Shown here piece by piece: positions 27,110 to 36,080 of a stretch of 64,000 nt of DNA (positions are counted from its first letter, which is position 1; each line of letters opens with the position of its first letter). The notes beneath the pieces were generated by a model that saw only the letters and a program-made list of their open reading frames with translations, was not told the DNA's origin and made no database searches. This stretch comes from Anaerolineaceae bacterium (GTDB lineage: Bacteria > Chloroflexota > Anaerolineae > Anaerolineales > Anaerolineaceae): NCBI GenBank assembly GCA_002702705.1, contig PABH01000014.1:124001-188000 (forward strand), given 5' to 3'. The translations under genes and the position numbers were made by a program.

Positions 27110-28345
27110 ATGCAAATTATGAAAAAATCGGGATTCGTTTGGCTTGGATTAGTTTTGGTGTTGTCCGCCTGCCAGGCGGTTACTCCAACTAGCACCCCTA
27201 CGAATGAGGGCACACCCACGATGGATGTTATCTCCACTCGGTCCGAACCAACGGTTGAACCTACGCTGCCTGTTTCAGCGACAAAAGAAGCGGAACCCAT
27301 TCCGACAGAAGAACCAACCTCCCTCCCCACGCTGACGATCGAAATGAATACAGCCACGGTTGAGGTGGAAAAAACACCTGAAGAACCAGTATCCAATGAA
27401 TTTATTCTGATTGATCACCGTGCGGTGACTTTATTTGAATCCATTCCGCCGGAATACCTGGAAAAAGCGAGAAACACCAGACTGATATTTTCAGATCGTT
27501 CCGTTGGAGCCAATATCAGTCAGGGCCTGGATTGTTTGGCATTGGGGTCTTCGTGGGGCAGCGTTCCTGCGAACTGTAGGCGCGGTTATGTGGATAAAAG
27601 TGGAACGACCTGGACATGGAAAACATTTACCAGTGCCGATTTAGCCAATCAACAGGTACCAGCAGATATTCTTTATGATCCCGATCCGGTTATTTATGAT
27701 CGTTCCAACTGGACATTTGACATTCGGATGGGAGAATGGGACCAATTAATAGCCGATTTTGTAAACCAGATTGTGCCGCAAAACCTGGAGGAAAATGAAA
27801 TCTTCTCTTTTCAATTTAACTATTTTTCCGTTGCGACGGGTTCCGATATTACCGATCCGGAAACAGGTTTTTTTACGGATCAACCGCATGATGGTTATTA
27901 CCCAAACCGAGAACGTTGGGATATTTCCGACCTGGAAGAATTGGAAACTCAGTATCCCGATAAACGGTTTTTTTATTGGACGACCAGCCTGGCTCGATCA
28001 GTAGGTTCCGAGGAATCCCAAATCTTTAACGATCAGATGCGGGCATACGCGGCAGCGAATGGAAAGGTCTTATATGACTTTGCCGATATCATTTCTCATG
28101 ATCCGGAAAACAATGAGCCCTGTTTTGATAACCGGGACGGTGTTGAATACTGCTCACAAAACGGGGATTGTGAGAATCATCCCGATGATGGGATAGAAAT
28201 CCCGGCCATCTGTCAGGATTACACCACGGAAATTGATGGAGGACATTTAGGCAGCGTTGCTTCCGGTAAAATCCGGGCGGCAAAGGCTTTTTGGGTAATG
28301 GTAGCGGTGATGAATGGTTGGGATGGATTGGATCAGTTAAATTAA
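27110..28345 (+). CDS. Lipoprotein of unknown function, paralogue of the divergent secreted protein
   Basis: 411 residues with a lipoprotein signal ending in LVLVLSAC (Cys about 20), so it is lipid-anchored outside the cytoplasmic membrane. A Thr/Pro/Glu-rich linker (about 22-105) follows. The globular part (about 106-408) shares landmarks with its divergent neighbour: LIDHRAVTLFESIPPEYLEKA, DRSVGANISQGL, LYDFADIISHDPEN (here not more than 20 residues each), a cysteine patch, and AFWVMVAVMNGWDG. The ribosome site AAAGGGA fits the ATG at 27110. It has no YLPL-type motif. Confidence 0.65.
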   Translation: MQIMKKSGFVWLGLVLVLSACQAVTPTSTPTNEGTPTMDVISTRSEPTVEPTLPVSATKEAEPIPTEEPTSLPTLTIEMNTATVEVEKTPEEPVSNEFILIDHRAVTLFESIPPEYLEKARNTRLIFSDRSVGANISQGLDCLALGSSWGSVPANCRRGYVDKSGTTWTWKTFTSADLANQQVPADILYDPDPVIYDRSNWTFDIRMGEWDQLIADFVNQIVPQNLEENEIFSFQFNYFSVATGSDITDPETGFFTDQPHDGYYPNRERWDISDLEELETQYPDKRFFYWTTSLARSVGSEESQIFNDQMRAYAAANGKVLYDFADIISHDPENNEPCFDNRDGVEYCSQNGDCENHPDDGIEIPAICQDYTTEIDGGHLGSVASGKIRAAKAFWVMVAVMNGWDGLDQLN

Positions 28346-28484
28346 TTTTCCTGTAAAATTCATAAAGTGGGAGTATAATCTTGTGAAACACGGCGTAAAA
28401 ATCGGGCAAGGATTTTTAGGTTAATGGTATCTTAGGAATTCCTGAATGGGTCCATGGATGCATATTATTAGGTAGGATTAAATA

Positions 28485-30239
28485 ATGAAATCTCTTGCTT
28501 TTGTGTTTCGGGCTGCTAAAAAATATAAAGCCCCATTAATTGTTACTGTGATCAGCATGTTATTGTTGATCGGTGCACAGTTGTTAATTCCGTGGATCAT
28601 ACGATCCTTGATTAACATCGTCACGGATGAAGGCTTAACGGCAGCTGCTTTTAAACAAATTACTACGCTCACCCTGATTGCTGCAGGGGTGTATGTTGTT
28701 AAAGCAGGATTACAGTTTTTACGTTCCTATATGGCGCATATTGCCGGTTGGGGGGTGGTAGCAGATGTGCGCAAAAAAGTATATAACCACTTACAGCGTC
28801 TGACCTTAAGATTTTATGAAGATAAACAAACCGGACAAATGATGTCTCGGGTGGTAAATGATACTGAATTATTTGAAGCATTAATTGCCCACGCCATCCC
28901 AGATGTGGTTGTGAACATTTTAACTTTTTTGGGCGTTGGCTCTGTTTTGTTTGTTTTAAATTGGAAACTGACCCTGTTATCCCTTCTGCCGGTGCCCTTT
29001 GTTATCCTGTCATTAAGAATTTATGCAAAACGTGTCCGGCCAGCATTTGTCTTTCGTCAAAAAGAATTGGGTGAATTAAATGCGATATTAAATGACAATA
29101 TCTCCGGTATTCGGGAAATTAAAGCTTTTACCAGAGAGCAATACGCTTTTCAATCTGTTGGCCAACGGATTGAGCATTACCGGACATCTTTATTAAATGC
29201 GTTAAAGTTGATGGCAACCTTCCATCCATTTGTGGAATTTACCTCATCTTTGGGGGTGTTGGTTGTAATTTATTTTGGCGGCCGTTTGGTTGTCCAGGGT
29301 GGACTGCCAATTGCTGATCTGGTTGCTTTTTTCCTCTATCTTGATTTGTTTTACCAGCCTGTACGGAACTTAAGTAACGCCTGGGAAGCGGTTCAAACTT
29401 CGTTGGCTGCGGCAGAGCGCGTAGCAGAATTATTGGATGAAGAACCGGAACCACATAATCCATCAGATGCAAAAATGTTAAAACAAAGAGCCGATGGGCA
29501 TGTGGTGTTTGAAAATGTTGGTTTTGCCTATCAATCTGGTGAACCGGTTTTACAGAACATTAACCTTGAAATTCCCGCTCACAATGTGGTAGCGCTGGTA
29601 GGCCCGACCGGTGTTGGAAAATCGACAATGGTTAGTTTACTACCGAGATTTTATGATGTCTCCTCCGGTTCTATTCGGCTGGATGGAGAAGATATCCGTG
29701 AAATCAGCCTGGAAAGTTTGCGTACGCAAATCAGCATCGTGCTGCAAGATGTGTTTTTATTTCATGGTACGGTCCGGGAGAATATTCTGTTTGGTAACCC
29801 GGAAGCCAGTGAAGAGGAGATGATCGAAGCCGCGAAAGCTGCCAATGCCGACCAGTTTATCAGCCAATTACCCCAGGGTTATGACACGATGGTGGGCGAG
29901 CGAGGTATCAAACTATCCGGTGGACAGAAACAGCGTATTTCCATTGCAAGAGCCGTCTTGAAAGATGCCCCGATTTTGATTTTAGATGAAGCCACTTCCG
30001 CCGTGGATACGGAAACGGAACTTTTGATCCAGCAGGCTTTAGAACGGCTGATGGTTGGACGGACAACGATCTTAATCGCACACCGTTTATCCACCATCCG
30101 CAATGCGGATCAGATTGTGGTGCTGGAAGGGAATCAAATTGCGGAAAAGGGTACCCACCAGGAATTAATTCAACACGGTGGATTGTATCAACGCCTGGTG
30201 AACGTCCAGCAGCAGCTGCAGCCTATTGTAGGGGTGTAA
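28485..30239 (+). CDS. ABC-type exporter half-transporter (MsbA/LmrA type)
   Basis: 584 residues: six membrane helices (about 15-300) followed by one ATPase domain. Walker A GPTGVGKST (about 373-381), the signature LSGGQKQR, Walker B ILILDEATSAVD and the H-loop IAHRLSTI are complete, so it should be active as a homodimer. The substrate may be lipid, peptide or drug. The coupling segment EIKAFTREQYAF is typical. It appears monocistronic. Palindromic repeats follow its stop codon directly. Confidence 0.88.
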   Translation: MKSLAFVFRAAKKYKAPLIVTVISMLLLIGAQLLIPWIIRSLINIVTDEGLTAAAFKQITTLTLIAAGVYVVKAGLQFLRSYMAHIAGWGVVADVRKKVYNHLQRLTLRFYEDKQTGQMMSRVVNDTELFEALIAHAIPDVVVNILTFLGVGSVLFVLNWKLTLLSLLPVPFVILSLRIYAKRVRPAFVFRQKELGELNAILNDNISGIREIKAFTREQYAFQSVGQRIEHYRTSLLNALKLMATFHPFVEFTSSLGVLVVIYFGGRLVVQGGLPIADLVAFFLYLDLFYQPVRNLSNAWEAVQTSLAAAERVAELLDEEPEPHNPSDAKMLKQRADGHVVFENVGFAYQSGEPVLQNINLEIPAHNVVALVGPTGVGKSTMVSLLPRFYDVSSGSIRLDGEDIREISLESLRTQISIVLQDVFLFHGTVRENILFGNPEASEEEMIEAAKAANADQFISQLPQGYDTMVGERGIKLSGGQKQRISIARAVLKDAPILILDEATSAVDTETELLIQQALERLMVGRTTILIAHRLSTIRNADQIVVLEGNQIAEKGTHQELIQHGGLYQRLVNVQQQLQPIVGV

Positions 30240-30251
30240 CCTCACCCCTAG

Positions 30252-30275
30252 CCCCTCTCCAATTTTGGAGAGGGG
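30252..30275. repeat. Palindrome CCCCTCTCC-AATTTT-GGAGAGGGG
   Basis: A perfect 9-bp inverted repeat 12 bases after the ABC exporter stop. It may serve as a terminator, although no T-run follows. It is the first part of the repeat block that precedes the DUF559 gene. Confidence 0.7.
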
Positions 30276-30319
30276 AATATGTCCGTTTTAATAATGGGGT
30301 TACGCAATTCAGGAACAAA

Positions 30320-30365
30320 CCAGACTCCTTCTCCATGACAGGGAGAAGGTTGGGATGAGGGTGGT
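30320..30365. repeat. Left copy of a palindromic repeat flanking the DUF559 gene
   Basis: Begins CCAGACTCCTTCTCC and continues GGGAGAAGGTTGGGATGAGG. It contains the inverted arms CCTTCTCC (30327-30334) and GGGAGAAGG (30341-30349). A nearly identical copy in the same orientation lies at 30792-30837. Confidence 0.8.
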
Positions 30366-30428
30366 CATCCATAGTTGTCAAAAAATTGTAAATTGGTGAT
30401 AATTAATTTCGGTACAAAAAGGAGAAAG

Positions 30429-30779
30429 ATGATCACCAACGCACGTAAACTTCGCAAAAGGAGTACTCCTGCTGAAAAACACTTATGGGGAAAACTGCGG
30501 GGAAAGCAACTAAGTGGTCTAAAATTCAGGCGACAACATCCAATAACACCATATATTGTCGATTTTTATTGTGCTGAAGTTCGTTTAGTAATTGAAATTG
30601 ATGGAGAGATCCATCAATTTCAACAGGATCAAGATCAATTCCGTGAAGATTGGTTAAAAGCACAAGGATTGACTGTGATCCGTTTTACAAATTCTCAGGT
30701 ATTAAATAATATTAATTGGGTGCTAATTGAAATTCAAAAAATTTGTTCATCAATCACTGCTATTAACGAAACAGATTGA
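30429..30779 (+). CDS. DUF559 Vsr-like endonuclease-fold protein
   Basis: About 116 residues from the ATG at 30429, which has GGAG at the right distance; the upstream TTG at 30375 is less likely. It matches DUF559 throughout: ARKLRKRSTPAEKHLWGKLR, then GLKFRRQHPITPYIVDFYC, then LVIEIDGEIHQFQQDQ and GLTVIRFTNSQV. The D of VDFYC and the E-x-D of VIEIDG are the predicted metal-binding positions of the Vsr/PD-(D/E)XK fold. It is related to very-short-patch repair nucleases; the biological role of the family is unsettled. It is bracketed by palindromic repeats, which suggests that gene and repeats may form one genetic element. Confidence 0.85.
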   Translation: MITNARKLRKRSTPAEKHLWGKLRGKQLSGLKFRRQHPITPYIVDFYCAEVRLVIEIDGEIHQFQQDQDQFREDWLKAQGLTVIRFTNSQVLNNINWVLIEIQKICSSITAINETD

Positions 30780-30791
30780 TTTTAAAATTCA

Positions 30792-30837
30792 CCAGACTCC
30801 TTATCCCTGTCAGGGAGAAGGTTGGGATGATGGTGGT
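30792..30837. repeat. Right copy of the repeat flanking the DUF559 gene
   Basis: Begins CCAGACTCCTTATCC and continues AGGGAGAAGGTTGGGATGAT. It differs from the left copy (30320-30365) by only a few bases. It starts 13 bases after the DUF559 stop codon. Confidence 0.8.
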
Positions 30838-30909
30838 ACCGCTTAAGAAAACCGTTAAGAACAATCGCTGGATAATTCTTTACAATTAGGATGAATAATT
30901 GGAGGCCTG

Positions 30910-33372
30910 ATGGTAAAGAAGATTCTGTTTGTTTTTATTCTTATTATTTTGGTGTTTTCACCCAATTTGACCAGCCGCGAGGTGACTGCAACCGGAAATA
31001 CCTATTATGTCTCCATAAAAACTGGGAATGATGCCAATAACGGATTATCCCCACAGCAGGCTTTTGCCACCATTTCCAAGGTGAATCAGTTAGCCCTTAA
31101 CCCGGACGATCGTGTTTTGTTTTTCTGCGGCGAAACCTGGCGGGCTGATCCTTTAACTATTGCTGTTTCGGGGGTGGATGGCAACCCGATCACCTTTGGA
31201 TCGTATCCCGAGGGGTGTTCCAACCAGCCAGTTCTTTCCGGTGCGATACCAGTCAGTGGGTGGCAAAGTTATGCCACCAATATTTATATGGCAAATCTCA
31301 ACACAGGGGAAAATGTGGGTAAATTTGGTTTGGGGGTGAATCAATTATTTCGTGGTGAGCAGCGTTTGGTATTGGGGCGCTGGCCGAATATTGACACAGC
31401 AGATGGGGGCTACAGCACGATTGATGGCCAATCCAACAACCAGATCACGGATGCTCAATTACCTTCCGGGGATTGGACGGGGGCTTCGGCACATATTCGC
31501 GGGATGCGCTGGTATATCCTCAACAGGATTGTTACAGCGGATAGCGGTTCGTCATTAACATTAAATGCGGCACCCGGGTGTTGGGGTGGTTCTTGTGCAG
31601 GTTGGGGTTATTTTTTAAACAATCACTACAACACCCTTGACCAGGAGGGTGAGTGGTTTTATCAGGAATCAAGCGGCAGGTTGTTTTTATATACCACCAC
31701 CGGAAAGCCAGCGGACGGAAGTATTGAAGCCAGTGTGATATTAAAGGAGGACGACCGTGCCTGGGGTGGAATCAATTTGGGGAAGGATTTAACGTTTGAA
31801 GGTATTCATCATGTTGTGGTTGAAAATTTAGCCGTTGAACGCTGGTACAAACACGGTATTAGCCAACCCACCAATTATGCTCATCAGGAAAGTCATCACA
31901 TTACCTTGCGGAATAATACCATTCGGGATGTGGATGGCATTGGTATCAGTCTTTCAACCTGGGTTTGGGGTGCGGAGGATGGCCGTCCGGACGGTTGGCG
32001 CGGCGGATATGGGCTGCTGGTTGAAAACAATCTAATTGAACGTTGTAATTGGAAAGGGCTTGATACCTTCAGCCGTGAATCCAGTTATATCAACAATACC
32101 ATTCGTGATATTGGGGTGATGGAGAACCTGGGTGCCAGCGGTTTGGGTTGTTCAATAACCTCTCAGGAGGGGGCATGTACCGAAGATGGGGATGGTTTTC
32201 GGATAAAAACGGATCAACCAGCCGATACGGGCCATCATAACTTACTGCAGGGTAATGTGATTGATACGACCGCCTATAACGGTTTGGATATTTTTGGGCA
32301 TAACAATACCATCAAACAAAATGTGTTTCTGGATACTTGCAATGTTAAAGGAGACTGCGGCGCGGTCCGTACATTTGGCCGGGATAGTTTAATCGGAACC
32401 ATGGTTTATGATCTGATATTTGATCAGAATATCATTCTGAATGTAACCGGCAACACGGATGGCTGCCGGGATGATTTTGATGCCTTGTTTGGTTTTGGGT
32501 TTTATATTGACCATTATTCTCGTAATATTACCATCCAAGACAATACAGTCAGCGGTGCCACGGTACATGGCATCCTGTACCAAAATTCCACCGGGCAAAT
32601 CAGCAATAATACCTTGTATAACAACAGCCGCACCTATCCTTATATCGGTGCACAAATTTATCTGACCGGATCGCCTACGTTTATTTCATCCATGGGGGAT
32701 AATATTTTGTTTGGATTGCGCTCACAGGCTTTTACGTTAGGTGCTGCTGATACGAATAGAATTAATTCCGCTGATTATAATTTTTACTTTAATCCGTACC
32801 GCTCCGATTCCATTTATGTTTCCGGCAGTAAAACATTAACCGCATGGCAAAATTTGAGTGGCCAGGACAGCCATTCAAAAGAAGCCTGGTATTCCTTAAG
32901 TCCGGGTGATCCGCCGCGATCAACCCTATTTGTAAATTCTAAAAATGAAGGGGAGATGATTAATCTGGGTGACCGTGCTTACCGTGATGTGGATCAGCAG
33001 CGTTATTATGGCCAGGTTTATTTGCATCCCTACACATCGATTATCTTAATTGATGATGGCCTGGCTCCGCTCTCACTCAGTACAATATCACCGAATATGG
33101 TGGAGGCGGGCAGCGCGGATTTTGAAATGACAGTGAATGGGACAGGATATACCGCGCAGAGTATCATTCGGTTGAATGGGATTGACCAGCTTACCCAGTT
33201 TGTTTCAAACCAACGTTTGTCTGTCACCATTTCAAGCGCTGATATAACAAATATTAGTGTTTTACCAATCACCGTGTTTGACCCAATGGACGGTGGGTTG
33301 GAAACCCCAGCTATCAATTTATGGGTTGTAGAATCGATTTCAAAGATTTATTTGCCTATGGTTATTCGTTAA
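30910..33372 (+). CDS. Secreted right-handed beta-helix protein with C-terminal YLPM motif
   Basis: 820 residues. A signal peptide (1 to about 27) is followed by TYYVSIKTGNDANNGLSPQQ, the usual start of secreted parallel beta-helix (pectate-lyase-like) proteins. The helix covers about 290-590, with many short strands of the type 'HHITLRNNTIRDVDGIGIS' and 'NNTIKQNVFLDTC'. An IPT/Ig-like domain (about 715-800: LSTISPNMVEAGSADFEMTV) comes next, and the protein ends IYLPMVIR. It is probably a surface polysaccharide-binding or polysaccharide-cleaving protein; catalytic residues cannot be assigned. GGAGG precedes the ATG. Confidence 0.8.
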   Translation: MVKKILFVFILIILVFSPNLTSREVTATGNTYYVSIKTGNDANNGLSPQQAFATISKVNQLALNPDDRVLFFCGETWRADPLTIAVSGVDGNPITFGSYPEGCSNQPVLSGAIPVSGWQSYATNIYMANLNTGENVGKFGLGVNQLFRGEQRLVLGRWPNIDTADGGYSTIDGQSNNQITDAQLPSGDWTGASAHIRGMRWYILNRIVTADSGSSLTLNAAPGCWGGSCAGWGYFLNNHYNTLDQEGEWFYQESSGRLFLYTTTGKPADGSIEASVILKEDDRAWGGINLGKDLTFEGIHHVVVENLAVERWYKHGISQPTNYAHQESHHITLRNNTIRDVDGIGISLSTWVWGAEDGRPDGWRGGYGLLVENNLIERCNWKGLDTFSRESSYINNTIRDIGVMENLGASGLGCSITSQEGACTEDGDGFRIKTDQPADTGHHNLLQGNVIDTTAYNGLDIFGHNNTIKQNVFLDTCNVKGDCGAVRTFGRDSLIGTMVYDLIFDQNIILNVTGNTDGCRDDFDALFGFGFYIDHYSRNITIQDNTVSGATVHGILYQNSTGQISNNTLYNNSRTYPYIGAQIYLTGSPTFISSMGDNILFGLRSQAFTLGAADTNRINSADYNFYFNPYRSDSIYVSGSKTLTAWQNLSGQDSHSKEAWYSLSPGDPPRSTLFVNSKNEGEMINLGDRAYRDVDQQRYYGQVYLHPYTSIILIDDGLAPLSLSTISPNMVEAGSADFEMTVNGTGYTAQSIIRLNGIDQLTQFVSNQRLSVTISSADITNISVLPITVFDPMDGGLETPAINLWVVESISKIYLPMVIR

Positions 33373-33741
33373 ATTAGGCGATAGGGTCGGGTCTTCATAT
33401 TTGAGGAATAATACGTCAGATGAATCTGGTTGTGTAAATTTCTAATAGGTATTTAGAACAAATTGATCGTTGATATTTATTTGTGTCAGAAAAATGAAAG
33501 TGTATAATATTTTTAATAGGGTTGAAATCCATCATTTCATATAATCATGGGAAACATGGATAAAATCTACTTCTAATGGTTGTCTAAACGAGATAATCTC
33601 AGCATATCAAACGTCAGTTTAATTACAGTTGATTTACCTTCAATTCAATTCTTATATTAAAAATAGAACGATCTTCTTATTCACAAAAAAACTTTTTCTT
33701 GTCAAAAAATCATACCTGAATAAAATAGGTGGAGTTGGTTC
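33373..33741. other. Gene-free stretch upstream of the HD-GYP gene
   Basis: AT-rich sequence with no supported open frame on either strand. It should hold the promoter of the GAF-HD-GYP gene. A TTGTCA/TAAAAT pair at 33699-33726 is too close to the ribosome site to be convincing. No attC-like repeat is visible at the left side of this gene. Confidence 0.45.
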
Positions 33742-34887
33742 ATGGAGAAAACCACACAAGATTTTGATGATCAATTGACACAATTGATATCAGCAAATCA
33801 ACTATCAACGTTGCTGAAAGTTAGCAACGCGCTGGCTTCATCCCTTGAACTTACAGAAGTATTACAAATAGCGATTGTAAGTATTACAGAAATGCTTGGT
33901 ATAGAAACTGGTGCTATTTACATGCTTGATGGTAACGAACTTTTCTTAGGTGCTACATTTCCACCGCTGCCATCAGACTTTCCAAATATACTTCGCGTAG
34001 CAATTCTTCAAGATCATCCGCACTTAAATACAGCGATACAAACGAAGAATCCTGTTTATCTTAATGATGCTAGAACTGTTCCACTTACTTTTGCGGAAAA
34101 GATAGTTGTTGATTCTCGTCACCTTGTTTCAATTCTTTACTTCCCCTTATTATTAAAAGATGAAGTAATCGGTGCGTTTATTATTGGAACAACAAGTGAA
34201 GTACGTTCTTTTGTAGACTGTGAGATTGATCTGTGTAAAATATTTTCCAGTCAGGCTTCTTTAGCGATAACAAATGCAAAATTATACAAGGAAACGCAAC
34301 AAGCGATGCAGGCTGTTATTAATGCATATGATGAAACGCTTGAAGGTTGGTCTCAAATGTTGGATTTTAAAGACCATGTAACAGATGAGCATACTCGTCG
34401 CGTTGCTGACCTTACCGTTGAATTAGCAGCAAGAATGGGTTTTCCTAAATCTCAGCTTGAACATATTCAAAGAGGGGCATTGCTGCATGATATTGGAAAA
34501 ATGGGCATACCCGATACCATCTTACAGAAGCCTGATGTGCTTACGAAGGATGAATTCGTAATTATGCAAACTCACCCTGAACTGGCTCGCCAGCTTCTTT
34601 CACAAATTGAATACCTTCAACCGGCATTAGATATTCCTTATTGCCATCATGAAAAATGGGATGGGACAGGATATCCACGCAAGTTGAAAGGTGAAGAAAT
34701 CCCTCTACCGGCCCGAATATTTGCTGTGATTGATGTTTTTGATGCCCTTACATCAGATCGTCCCTATCGAAAAGCATGGAAGAAGGAAGATGCTTTAAAA
34801 TATATTCAAGAACAGTCCGGAAAACATTTTTTTCCGGATGCTGTAAACGCATTTTTTGATTTGTTTTCGGATATTCGAAAGAAATAA
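33742..34887 (+). CDS. GAF-HD-GYP cyclic-di-GMP phosphodiesterase
   Basis: 381 residues. A GAF sensor domain (about 22-180) is joined by a helix to an HD-GYP domain (about 190-375). HD-GYP enzymes hydrolyse cyclic di-GMP. The HD pair is H249-D250 in LLHDIGKMGIP; the HH pair 302-303 and the GYP triad 310-312 lie in HHEKWDGTGYP, followed by RIFAVIDVFDALTSDRPYRK. All metal-binding positions look intact. GGTGGAG precedes the ATG. It opposes in function the GGDEF protein at 11.3 kb. One of the attC-like repeats follows directly. Confidence 0.9.
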   Translation: MEKTTQDFDDQLTQLISANQLSTLLKVSNALASSLELTEVLQIAIVSITEMLGIETGAIYMLDGNELFLGATFPPLPSDFPNILRVAILQDHPHLNTAIQTKNPVYLNDARTVPLTFAEKIVVDSRHLVSILYFPLLLKDEVIGAFIIGTTSEVRSFVDCEIDLCKIFSSQASLAITNAKLYKETQQAMQAVINAYDETLEGWSQMLDFKDHVTDEHTRRVADLTVELAARMGFPKSQLEHIQRGALLHDIGKMGIPDTILQKPDVLTKDEFVIMQTHPELARQLLSQIEYLQPALDIPYCHHEKWDGTGYPRKLKGEEIPLPARIFAVIDVFDALTSDRPYRKAWKKEDALKYIQEQSGKHFFPDAVNAFFDLFSDIRKK

Positions 34888-35033
34888 CAACTAAATAAAG
34901 TGTGGACAGGTTGCTGGAGGTTATGCAGCATTTACAAGCATTTTTCAGCTTTCGAGTTTTTCTTGCTCCCAAACACGCCGCTTCACGGTAGTCCACATTC
35001 TCCCACATCCAGATAACACCAACCGTTATTGGC
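34882..35033 (+). repeat. attC-like repeat, copy 1
   Basis: Lies between the HD-GYP stop and the next gene. It contains a 72-base core (34929-35000) that differs at about 8 positions from copy 2 at 35995-36066. GTGTGGAC (left) faces GTCCACAT (right), and AAATAAC at the left end faces GTTATTG at the right end. This resembles the imperfect paired arms of integron attC sites, but the spacing is irregular. No integrase gene is in the window. Confidence 0.5.
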
Positions 35034-35047
35034 TAGCATGAGTAACA

Positions 35048-35962
35048 ATGTTTGATAAATTATACTTAATCAATGACCACTCAAAAATCGAGACGACTCA
35101 CTCCGAGTCACTGAAGTATTTATCAGGAAATTCTGAATTACTAAAGCGAGTTGCGAATTATTTTTGGGCGTATCATCATATAGGTAGTTTAATTCCCCAA
35201 ACAGTTGAGAACTTTGGTTCAGGTCATTATTTTCCTTACTCCGAGTCTTACTACGAACTTGAAGCGTCTTATGAATTTGCGTTACAAGGTTTTTACCGAC
35301 ATTCGTTAATTGCTTTACGGCTCGTTCTTGAGTTAGGGTTACTTGGAGTTTATTTTTCAGTAGATGATATTGAACACATAGAAGTTCGTCCCTGGATTAC
35401 ATCAAGAGAACCCACTCCTCGTCGCAAGGAAATATTTAAAAAACTCTTGCAACTTCCAAACTTTCAATTCTTCGATAAAAAATTCCATTTACAAGACCGA
35501 GTCTTAAGTACTTTCGATAAATTGGATGGACACACGCATACTCGTGGCTACAAGTTCAGTTCAACAAAACTATTAAATCATGCAAACTTCAATAGATTTG
35601 AGCCTAAATCACTTCAACGGTATTGCGACCTAATGTTTTCGGTTGTAAATGACATAATTGTTGTCTCATTGCTAAAATATCCACTTGGTATGCAAGACTT
35701 ACCATTGGATGAGAAGTATGGAATGAATGGACCTGTTGGCGGTTTTCTACAAGATTACGAAGTTGGTTTCATTAAATCACTTCTCGAACCAAATGAAAGA
35801 GATGTGCTTCAAGAACTTAGTGATAACGATATTAAAGTGCAGCAAACTATTGATTTTATGAACAACCTTCCTGATTTGACTGAAGAGCAATGGAAAGCAC
35901 AATTCGAAGAATGGAATAAGTTTATGAAAGACCATGATGGTTCTAATACAAATGTAGGCTAA
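35048..35962 (+). CDS. Unknown protein between attC-like repeats
   Basis: 304 residues, soluble, with no signal peptide or membrane helix and no family that I recognise. A long helical middle (YYELEASYEFALQGFYRHSL) and DGHTHTRGYKF near residue 158 are the most distinctive parts. It ends in an acidic helix. The start ATG at 35048 has a poor ribosome site. It is flanked on both sides by near-identical repeats, an arrangement typical of integron gene cassettes, whose products are mostly uncharacterised. Its base composition does not stand out from that of its neighbours. Confidence 0.6.
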   Translation: MFDKLYLINDHSKIETTHSESLKYLSGNSELLKRVANYFWAYHHIGSLIPQTVENFGSGHYFPYSESYYELEASYEFALQGFYRHSLIALRLVLELGLLGVYFSVDDIEHIEVRPWITSREPTPRRKEIFKKLLQLPNFQFFDKKFHLQDRVLSTFDKLDGHTHTRGYKFSSTKLLNHANFNRFEPKSLQRYCDLMFSVVNDIIVVSLLKYPLGMQDLPLDEKYGMNGPVGGFLQDYEVGFIKSLLEPNERDVLQELSDNDIKVQQTIDFMNNLPDLTEEQWKAQFEEWNKFMKDHDGSNTNVG

Positions 35963-36080
35963 CAAAGCGTGCACTGGATGTTGGTATTCCATGTCATTTT
36001 TAAGCATTTTTCCGCTTTCGAGTTTTTCTTGTTCCCAAACACGCCGCTTCACAGCAGTCCACACCCGCTTAGCACTGGTA
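35957..36080 (+). repeat. attC-like repeat, copy 2
   Basis: Starts with GGCTAACAAAGCGTGCACTGG overlapping the end of the preceding gene (only the first 20 bases are distinctive). It contains the conserved 72-base core at 35995-36066 and ends with CGCTTAGCACTGG. The left arm AAGCGTGCACTGGA and the reverse of the right arm (AAGCGGGTGTGGAC) are imperfectly complementary partners. 'TAACAAAGCGTGCA' is a form common at the R''/L'' side of attC sites. Confidence 0.5.

Noticed and set aside
33699-33726. TTGTCA/TAAAAT promoter for the HD-GYP gene
   Set aside because: Predicted start would fall inside the ribosome site, leaving no leader.
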